DNA from: Flavobacteriaceae bacterium
GTDB taxonomy: Bacteria; Bacteroidota; Bacteroidia; Flavobacteriales; Flavobacteriaceae
Length of the DNA: 20,190 bases
Direction of reading: 5' to 3'
Assembly (NCBI GenBank): GCA_023262245.1
Contig: JALRDC010000087.1
Location: 1 to 20,190 of the forward strand
Each line of letters begins with the position of its first letter. Position 1 is the stretch's first letter. Position numbers and translations under genes: made by a program. Of the stretch, positions 14,552 through 20,190 are shown piece after piece. The notes beneath the pieces are model-generated. The model had not been told where the DNA came from. It worked only from the letters and a program-made list of their open reading frames with translations, and searched no databases.

Positions 14552-17011
14552 CTAATTGATTTGATAAATCAATACCCCTTCTTCTTCAGATTTTACTACC
14601 ATTTCTATTGCCTGGTCGTTATCCGCATTGGAGAGGTCTACAGCGGAACTTCCGTAGACCGGAAATCCACCAACAGGGGAACCGTTACTATAATAAGCAT
14701 ATACTTTTTGAGTATCCAGATCGGTGAGGGTAACATAGAGGGTGTTGTTGATATAATGAATCTTTGGAGGAGTATAGTTTCCGTAAGGAAGCATGACAGG
14801 AATCCCTTTGATAATCAATTTATTTTCTGAGAGGGTGACTAACGATTTTGTAGTCATATCAATCTGATGTCCTGGTCGTAAATCTAGGGAACTGACAGCT
14901 AGGTTTCCATTAGTATCAATCTGTAAAAGAGCTCCGTCTTTGGTTGTTGTAGCAAAAGTATTTCGATATTCAAAGACAGGATTCAACGAACTATTTGCAG
15001 TACCATTAAGGCGAATACGGTCTTTTCCTTGACGATTAAGAATCCTAATTTGACCCTCTATATCTTGAAGTACGATGTAGTCTTTATTTTTAAAACGAAT
15101 GTGTTTTGGAGGGTTTTGTAAAGGTTGTTTCAAGGACTTTAAAAGAAATCCTGAAACGTTCTTACCTCGGTTGTCATACATTGCTACTTTTTTTCCATGA
15201 CTTAATAAAAAGCGGTAATTTCGGTTGAGATCATAATCAAAAACAGCCAAGTGCTGGGGAGCTTCTGAAGAGATCTTTTTATTAAAAGGAGGAACAATTT
15301 TTCCATTTCGATCAAGTATCATAAAACGATCGGGGGTTCTGAATGCCATTTGAAGGCGTCTGTTTTTATAGAGATCAACCTGTTCGATATCTCCGACAAT
15401 AGGACCGGATAATTGCTTCTTCCAAAAGAGGGTACCTGTGTTAGAAAATAAGTACAAAACATTGTTTTGGTCTTGAACAACTATATCCTGGGTTTTGTTT
15501 CTGTGATTTTTAATCCATTGCGGCGCTCGAGCGAGTGGCGCATCAAGATTGAAGCTATATTGGTTTATCACCGTATTTTTTTGTTGCTCGGGATTGTCGG
15601 ACTGGGCAGTAAGACGACTTTGGACAAACTTGTTTTCAGCAATACCCTGAAGGGCAACAAGGGGATATTTTTTTAGTTTTATTTGATCCCATTCTTTCTT
15701 TTTATCTGTTTGGAGTTCTTCCCATTGATTTTTAAGATTTGTCGTTTTTCCTACCCAAAGAAAGGTACTGTTATCTGCCAAATCTTCTTGCAGGCTTTTA
15801 AAATTAAAATCGTTCTCCAAAGTATTGCCATCAAGACGGTTACTTATGAGCTGTTTTAAGAAGGCTTTATCATCTGCAAAAATCAAAAAGTCATCCATTT
15901 TTGAAACTAAATTTGGATGAAATGCCATCCCAAAAGCTTCCAGAAACCTTTCAATATCGTTGGGTAGGGTTTGACTTTGAATTTCCACATTCCGATAACG
16001 ATCCGTTACTTCCGAAGAAGTACTAATAAGAGGAGCAGTACTTTCTGAATTACTTAAATGAAAATACAGGGCTTTATTAGATTTTGTTCTTATCCATGCT
16101 ATTTCATCTACATTACTAAGGGCGTCGAAATTTATATTTGTTAAAGGAATGTTTTGGTATCGACTATATTGTTTGAAGTTGTCCTCTACAGCTTTATAGT
16201 CACTAAGCGCCAATGCAAGATAGGCATCAAAATTTTGTGGAACATATTCCGGGCTTAAAAGCGGTTGTGCTTCTAAGCCCTTTAAAAAACGAATTTCATC
16301 TGGTATGGAATCGTTGATAAAACTGACTCCATCTAGGGTAAAAGGATCTTTTTTTGTATTAAAATCAAAGGAAAACCAACTGCTTCCCATAAAAGGGAAA
16401 AGTTCGGTAGCTGGAAAAATCTCTTTTAATAACGATTCAATGTCCTGATGCAAATAAAGATTCATGGGAGCATTTTCATCACTTATTGCTGCGAGTTCAT
16501 AAAAAACATTTTCCTGAATTCCTTTTTTCTTAGATTGTATGTTGCGGATACTGTTTTCAAGCACTAACTGGGAACTGCTTAAAATAGTAACCTTCTCAAT
16601 TTCTGCACTGTAAATTGAATGCCCTGCAACTTCTTCAACAAATATGGGAACATTATTGTAAGTAAATGCTGCTTGCAATGATTTAGGCAAGGTGTCCAAA
16701 GGAGAAGTGGAGTAAATAAAGGAGACTGCAATTGCTGCTTTACCCTCGGGGGTAAAAGACAATAGGGAATTGGGGGTAAAATCTTTAGGAATAACAGCCT
16801 TAGTTTTTTGATACAGCTCGGGTTGTAGTTTTGCTAATTCTTCTAAAAAAGAAAGGTTATTAAGCGCACTTTCCAACATGTTTTTGTCATTAAGCTGAAG
16901 AGTGGCAAAGGTGTTTTGTGGGATACAATCCAAGATATTCAAGGGTTCTTTTTTTTCGGGCTTACACCCCAAAATTAGAAGGCCTACAAGAAGGATGATT
17001 TTTTTCTGCAT
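14552..17011 (-). CDS. Large lipoprotein with probable C-terminal beta-propeller
   Basis: An 819-residue predicted lipoprotein of unknown function. I choose the ATG at 17011: MQKKIILLVGLLILGC gives a textbook signal II peptide with lipidated Cys16. The frame opens at a TTG at 17023, but a -7 box (TAAATTTG) overlaps that codon. Residues about 25-490 form an N-terminal region that starts CIPQNTFATLQLND and loosely resembles DUF3352-type proteins; I cannot assign it firmly. From about residue 495 onward, short strands ending in a turn of the type S/D/N-x-x-G recur at about 523, 567, 613, 659, 699 and 775 (SNTG, DRNG, DNRG, NRQG, DTNG, YSNG). The 40-46 residue spacing is that of propeller blades (PQQ/WD-like). 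It lies 95 bases downstream of rnhB on the same strand. An envelope-anchored binding or scaffolding role is only inferred. Confidence 0.8.
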   Translation of the reverse strand: MQKKIILLVGLLILGCKPEKKEPLNILDCIPQNTFATLQLNDKNMLESALNNLSFLEELAKLQPELYQKTKAVIPKDFTPNSLLSFTPEGKAAIAVSFIYSTSPLDTLPKSLQAAFTYNNVPIFVEEVAGHSIYSAEIEKVTILSSSQLVLENSIRNIQSKKKGIQENVFYELAAISDENAPMNLYLHQDIESLLKEIFPATELFPFMGSSWFSFDFNTKKDPFTLDGVSFINDSIPDEIRFLKGLEAQPLLSPEYVPQNFDAYLALALSDYKAVEDNFKQYSRYQNIPLTNINFDALSNVDEIAWIRTKSNKALYFHLSNSESTAPLISTSSEVTDRYRNVEIQSQTLPNDIERFLEAFGMAFHPNLVSKMDDFLIFADDKAFLKQLISNRLDGNTLENDFNFKSLQEDLADNSTFLWVGKTTNLKNQWEELQTDKKKEWDQIKLKKYPLVALQGIAENKFVQSRLTAQSDNPEQQKNTVINQYSFNLDAPLARAPQWIKNHRNKTQDIVVQDQNNVLYLFSNTGTLFWKKQLSGPIVGDIEQVDLYKNRRLQMAFRTPDRFMILDRNGKIVPPFNKKISSEAPQHLAVFDYDLNRNYRFLLSHGKKVAMYDNRGKNVSGFLLKSLKQPLQNPPKHIRFKNKDYIVLQDIEGQIRILNRQGKDRIRLNGTANSSLNPVFEYRNTFATTTKDGALLQIDTNGNLAVSSLDLRPGHQIDMTTKSLVTLSENKLIIKGIPVMLPYGNYTPPKIHYINNTLYVTLTDLDTQKVYAYYSNGSPVGGFPVYGSSAVDLSNADNDQAIEMVVKSEEEGVLIYQIN

Positions 17012-17020
17012 AGATGGAAT

Positions 17021-17028
17021 CAAATTTA
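17021..17028 (-). promoter_or_regulatory. Candidate -7 box (TAAATTTG) deciding the lipoprotein start
   Basis: The minus strand reads TAAATTTG, matching TAnnTTTG, 9 bases before the ATG at 17011. If used, transcription would start downstream of the TTG at 17023, which supports the ATG start and suggests the lipoprotein gene can be expressed apart from rnhB. Confidence 0.35.
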
Positions 17029-17106
17029 AAAAACTCTATCCCCCCTTTTTTGTATTTTTTGAAATCTTATTAACGAACTCATCAACGGTTTTGTAGAACA
17101 AAAGAC

Positions 17107-17703
17107 TTACAAATCTAGTTGAAGTTGCTTTGGGAGCAATTGAAAAGATTTTCTGTGATGCAGGCAGCTTCCAAACTTTTTTATAGCCTCCCGATGAGAG
17201 TGAGTAGGATAGCCTTTATTTTTCTCCCAGCCGTAGTAAGGGAATTCAGCATCTATTTTCTTCATGTAGTCATCTCTATAGGTTTTTGCAAGAATGGATG
17301 CAGCGGCTATATTTTGATATTTCCCATCTCCTTTAATAATGCATTGATGTGGAATTTTACCAAAAGCATGAAATCGATTTCCATCAACCAAGATGTATTC
17401 CGGTTTCTTAATGAGTTTTTCAAGGGCAAGATGCATTGCCTTAATTGAAGCTCGCAAGATGTTAGTCTCATCTATTTCTTCTTGAAATACATGAGCTACT
17501 CCAAAACTTATTGCCTGTTTTTCTATTAAGGGTCTTAACTCAAAACGTTGTTTCTCACTTATTTTTTTGGAATCGTTTAGCTGCGGTAGATCAACAGTAG
17601 AAGGTAAGATTACTGCAGCAGCGGTAACGGGTCCGGCTAGGCAACCCCTGCCAACTTCATCTGTGCCTGCTTCCAATAGTGATGTAAATTGAACGTCAAG
17701 CAT
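17107..17703 (-). CDS. rnhB: Ribonuclease HII
   Basis: RNase HII cleaves RNA-DNA hybrids and initiates removal of single ribonucleotides misincorporated in DNA. The 198-residue protein is complete. Catalytic and specificity residues are in place: Asp15 and Glu16 in AGTDEVGRGCLAGPV with the GRG (18-20) ribonucleotide-recognition motif, Asp107 in ILVDGNRF, and Asp144 in AAASILAKTYRDDYM. GWEKNKGYPTHSHREA (about 158-173) contains the conserved tyrosine/GYPT loop that senses the DNA-RNA junction, and HHRKSF follows near the end. It is divergent from the porin gene (83 bases between starts) and precedes the propeller lipoprotein on the same strand. Confidence 0.96.
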   Translation of the reverse strand: MLDVQFTSLLEAGTDEVGRGCLAGPVTAAAVILPSTVDLPQLNDSKKISEKQRFELRPLIEKQAISFGVAHVFQEEIDETNILRASIKAMHLALEKLIKKPEYILVDGNRFHAFGKIPHQCIIKGDGKYQNIAAASILAKTYRDDYMKKIDAEFPYYGWEKNKGYPTHSHREAIKKFGSCLHHRKSFQLLPKQLQLDL

Positions 17704-17759
17704 TAAGATTAACCAAATTTTATGTTTTATACCTTATCACAAGTTACTTACATTTATCA

Positions 17760-17784
17760 TAACTTCGCAAACAAATTAACTTTG
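17760..17784 (+). promoter_or_regulatory. Two tandem candidate -7 boxes upstream of the porin gene
   Basis: TAACTTCGC starts at 17760 and TAACTTTGC at 17777. They are identical except for one base and lie 17 bases apart. The upstream box ends 19 bases before the ATG at 17787, like other genes here. The downstream one is an exact consensus match but ends only 2 bases before the ATG, so its transcript would be leaderless or start inside the gene. Confidence 0.4.
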
Positions 17785-17786
17785 CT

Positions 17787-19976
17787 ATGCGCATCCCCCT
17801 TTTTGTTCTTCTTTTTCTCCTACAGACATTGCTCTGGAGTCAGCAAAAAGAACCTCTCTCAAGGGATTCCCTTCAAACTGTGCAAGAGTTTGAGGAGGTT
17901 GTCAAAGATACCCTAAATGCTGAAAAAGAGGGAATCCTTGATGAAAGTGTAAAACAAAATCTTTCTGAAGAAGAGCTGAAATCAGAAATAAAGGATTTGA
18001 AGAAAAAAAGGTTTATCCCTTTTGTCAAGCCTATGGAACAGGTTACCGTTAATGACTACAGGATCATGTTTATGGACGGGACAGAGAAAAAAGTTGACAC
18101 CAGTCTATCTTTGGAAGGAGAGTATACTTTTAATTTTTTACGAAAAGATTATTTTGAATATTTAACTTTTCCCAATATGGGAGAAGCATTCAATAAATTG
18201 GGATACAATTTTCACGAACAGCCCTTCACTCCTCAAATGGGAGCTCGAGTAAAACATTTTGGATATTTTGAAAAGGAAGACATTGCTTATTATGAAGTTC
18301 CCTCTCCATACACGGAACTGTTTTTTAAATCTACCTTTCAACAAGGACAGCATTTGGATGCAACCCTAGCAATCAATACCTCTCCTAAGTTTAACATTGC
18401 AGTTTCCTTCCGTGGTTTTCGTTCGTTAGGTAAGTATTTAGCATCTTTAAGCAGATCGAGACAATTTAGAATAAGTTCACAGTATCAGACCTACAATCAA
18501 AAATATAGATTGCGTTTACATCAAACCACCCAGTCCCTTGAGAATCAGGTAAACGGTGGATTGATAAATGATTCTGTTTATTTTTTTGAAAATGCTCCCA
18601 ACTATGTTGTTGCTAATGAGAATGGAGAACCCATACTCGATGAAAATGGAAATGAACAAAGTGTTTTCTACGATGGATTTTTAGATCGTAATCGACTGCA
18701 AACACATATTAATGCGGATAATGTTTTAAAAGGAAAGCGATACTTTATGGAACACCGCTACCAAATGTTACCCATTGCTAAGGATACCACAGTTTATAAA
18801 ATGGCTGTAGGATATAGAGCCAATTTGGAAAACAAAACTTATCAATATATTCAGAGTAGGATCAGTCCTTATTTCTATGAAGCTTATGATACTCCCAGTA
18901 TTGACGACCTCACGATCTTCAATACCTTAGAAAACAATTTTTTTGCAGCATATAAAGATCGGGTTTTGGGAAAAGTTAATTTTGATTTATACCATCATAA
19001 ATGGGAATATGAGTTGGGAGCAAAGGAATATCAAAAAGACATTTTACTTTCAGATCGCATAGATGCCAGCCAGTTTGCAGCCCAGCTGAGATGGAAAAAA
19101 GAAATTTTAGGCATCCGTACTCAGGCCGAAGCCTATCAATCTTTGAAAAAGGATTATGCTACCCAGGCATTAAAATTTGAATTGAGTCGCTCTATTGTTA
19201 AAGATATCAGCATAGGAGCCTCCTACAAATACCGCTCTCAGCCCTTAAATTTTAATTATTATTTATTGCAAAGTGACTATAAAGAATACAATTGGGAAAA
19301 TTCTACTTTAGAAAATCAAGACTTTACTACTCAAACCGTTTCCATTGCACATCCCAAATGGGGAAGTCTCAGTGGAGCTTGGACTTCCATAGACCGGTAC
19401 ACCTTTTTGAACAATACTACTCTACTTAGAAATTTGAATGAAAAATTTAAAATAACGGTACTTCAAACCGAGAATAAGATTGATTATTTTAAAGCACGTT
19501 TTGATCAGCGACTCAATTTCGGTAAATTTTCTTGGGTCAACAATGTGCAATATCAAAGAGTAAATCAAGAAGAGAATACAGATGATATCTTAAGCGGTCC
19601 AAAAGCGCTTAATGTACCCGAGTGGTTAATTCGCAGTACGATTATGTTAACGTCTTCTATTTTTAATAAGGCACTGTTCTTTCAGTCAGGAGCCACCTTT
19701 GTATTTTTCACTGATTATTATGCGGACCAATACAACCCGATCTTAGCTGAGTTTGTTACTCAAAACAATACCAAGATAGGAGAATACCCTCGTGTAGATT
19801 TTTTCTTTAATGCAAAAATTAAAAGTTCCCGTCTCTTCTTAAAACTAGAAAACATATCTTCTCCAATAGAACATTTGCTAAATGAAGACACTGCCTACGA
19901 CTATTATGCGGCACCCTATGTTCCCTACAGAGATTTTTCGATCCGCTTTGGCATAATTTGGAACTTTTTCGAGTAA
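17787..19976 (+). CDS. Putative outer-membrane porin (Porin_10-like)
   Basis: A 729-residue exported protein resembling the Bacteroidota putative beta-barrel porin family (Porin_10). The signal peptide is MRIPLFVLLFLLQTLLWSQ, with no lipobox. An acidic, helical-looking region follows (about 20-75, EEELKSEIKDLKKK). The rest is made of alternating hydrophobic/polar strands with aromatic girdles, for example PYTELFFKSTFQQGQHLDATLAI (about 173-195), SRLFLKLENISS and the terminal RDFSIRFGIIWNFF, consistent with an outer-membrane barrel whose last strand ends in aromatic residues. A loop with NENGEPILDENGNEQ (about 274-288) looks like an acidic surface segment. The substrate is unknown. It is divergent from rnhB and appears to be a single-gene transcript. 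The start is supported by the signal peptide, since the next in-frame Met lies beyond residue 80. Confidence 0.82.
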   Translation: MRIPLFVLLFLLQTLLWSQQKEPLSRDSLQTVQEFEEVVKDTLNAEKEGILDESVKQNLSEEELKSEIKDLKKKRFIPFVKPMEQVTVNDYRIMFMDGTEKKVDTSLSLEGEYTFNFLRKDYFEYLTFPNMGEAFNKLGYNFHEQPFTPQMGARVKHFGYFEKEDIAYYEVPSPYTELFFKSTFQQGQHLDATLAINTSPKFNIAVSFRGFRSLGKYLASLSRSRQFRISSQYQTYNQKYRLRLHQTTQSLENQVNGGLINDSVYFFENAPNYVVANENGEPILDENGNEQSVFYDGFLDRNRLQTHINADNVLKGKRYFMEHRYQMLPIAKDTTVYKMAVGYRANLENKTYQYIQSRISPYFYEAYDTPSIDDLTIFNTLENNFFAAYKDRVLGKVNFDLYHHKWEYELGAKEYQKDILLSDRIDASQFAAQLRWKKEILGIRTQAEAYQSLKKDYATQALKFELSRSIVKDISIGASYKYRSQPLNFNYYLLQSDYKEYNWENSTLENQDFTTQTVSIAHPKWGSLSGAWTSIDRYTFLNNTTLLRNLNEKFKITVLQTENKIDYFKARFDQRLNFGKFSWVNNVQYQRVNQEENTDDILSGPKALNVPEWLIRSTIMLTSSIFNKALFFQSGATFVFFTDYYADQYNPILAEFVTQNNTKIGEYPRVDFFFNAKIKSSRLFLKLENISSPIEHLLNEDTAYDYYAAPYVPYRDFSIRFGIIWNFFE

Positions 19977-20065
19977 GTTATAGAGTTGATAATCAGCGAG
20001 AAGGGTATTAAATAAATAAAAATAAAAAAATCATTGCAAAACTTCTTGTAGGAAGAAAAAAGGGT
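19977..20065. other. AT-rich intergenic stretch after the porin gene
   Basis: This stretch holds no gene that I can see. It is very A-rich (ATAAATAAAAATAAAAAAA near 20011-20030). No hairpin followed by a T tract is evident after the porin stop. The base composition changes at about 20060-20070. Confidence 0.5.
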
Positions 20066-20073
20066 TTCCGGGG

Positions 20074-20190
20074 TATTACCGCTACGTGGCCTTCACGGAA
20101 AAAGCCGATTCTTTAAGCAAAGCTCGCCAATTTGCCGGCGCCGCGCGGTATTACCGGCAAGCTGCCACCACCCCCGTAGAAAAAGGTCTG
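20074..20190 (+). CDS. GC-rich TPR-like coding fragment, open at window end
   Basis: From about 20066 the sequence becomes GC-rich (about 56% over the last 126 bases, hand-counted), unlike the AT-rich rest. One plus frame reads 39 codons without a stop to the window edge. It includes ADSLSKARQFAGAARYYRQ, a helix-turn-helix pattern like the tetratricopeptide repeats (ADSLY.A..Y..A...Y) common in Bacteroidota proteins, and uses many GCC, CGC, ACC and CTG codons. The frame stays open back to a TAA at 20023-20025 but has no ATG, so no start can be assigned. It could be an internal piece of a TPR gene joined here by an assembly error or recombination. A second plus frame is also open, so coding status is uncertain. 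Confidence 0.35.

Noticed and set aside
17119..17448. 109-codon open frame antisense to rnhB, and other antisense frames of 60-93 codons (for example 981-1262, 1438-1635, 14561-14830)
   Set aside because: They lie entirely opposite well-recognised genes, resemble no known family to me, and have compositions expected of shadow frames.
20072..20156. GGTATTACCG at 20072-20081 and 20147-20156, reminiscent of a 16S rRNA primer region or a short repeat element
   Set aside because: The surrounding bases do not continue as 16S rRNA. The 75-base spacing is 25 codons in one frame, so the repeat simply encodes YYR twice.
20132..20160. Inverted repeat TTGCCGG/CCGGCAA as a terminator or attachment site
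   Set aside because: It has a 15-base loop and no T tract, lies inside an open frame, and has no integrase or partner site nearby.
1..20190. CRISPR array, tRNA, rRNA, transposase, integrase or toxin-antitoxin pair
   Set aside because: I saw no regularly spaced repeats, no cloverleaf sequences and no proteins of these families on either strand.

Overview
This window looks like chromosomal core DNA from a member of the Bacteroidota, most likely class Flavobacteriia. The DNA is AT-rich and start codons have A/T-rich leaders with no Shine-Dalgarno sequence. Several genes are preceded by Bacteroidota-type -7 boxes (TAnnTTTG). Many products are lineage-typical: a Porin_10-like outer-membrane protein, DUF4294, a PUR-domain DUF3276 protein, a long NusB, a DUF1573 lipoprotein and a cyclophilin-FKBP fusion.

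Layout: at the left edge is the 5' part of tatC (minus strand), divergent from recQ (plus). A dual-family peptidyl-prolyl isomerase follows on plus. Its stop codon overlaps that of a minus-strand thioredoxin-fold protein, which is divergent from a CsaA-like tRNA-binding-domain gene. A minus-strand block then runs, in transcription order, ABC exporter half, PUR-domain protein, secreted M14 carboxypeptidase. Divergent from the ABC gene is a plus-strand group: nusB, DUF1573 lipoprotein, yajC, an intrinsic terminator, then pyrD only 6 bases later. pyrD converges on an M42 aminopeptidase, which is divergent from the DUF4294 gene. The right part holds a minus-strand pair (rnhB, then a large lipoprotein with a probable beta-propeller) and a plus-strand putative porin. 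No tRNA, rRNA, CRISPR array, transposase or integrase was seen, and no gene-free stretch exceeds 300 bases.

The genes are mostly unrelated housekeeping functions: DNA repair (recQ, rnhB), protein folding and export (PPIase, CsaA-like, tatC, yajC), transcription antitermination (nusB), pyrimidine synthesis (pyrD), peptide breakdown (M14, M42) and cell envelope (porin, two lipoproteins).

I did not find a convincing new defence, mobile or biosynthetic system. The points most worth a second look are: the last ~125 bases, whose composition differs sharply and which encode a TPR-like fragment (possible assembly chimera or foreign DNA); a RecQ lacking the zinc-binding cysteines; the terminator just before pyrD; the propeller lipoprotein beside rnhB; and an inverted repeat on the promoter between the M42 and DUF4294 genes.
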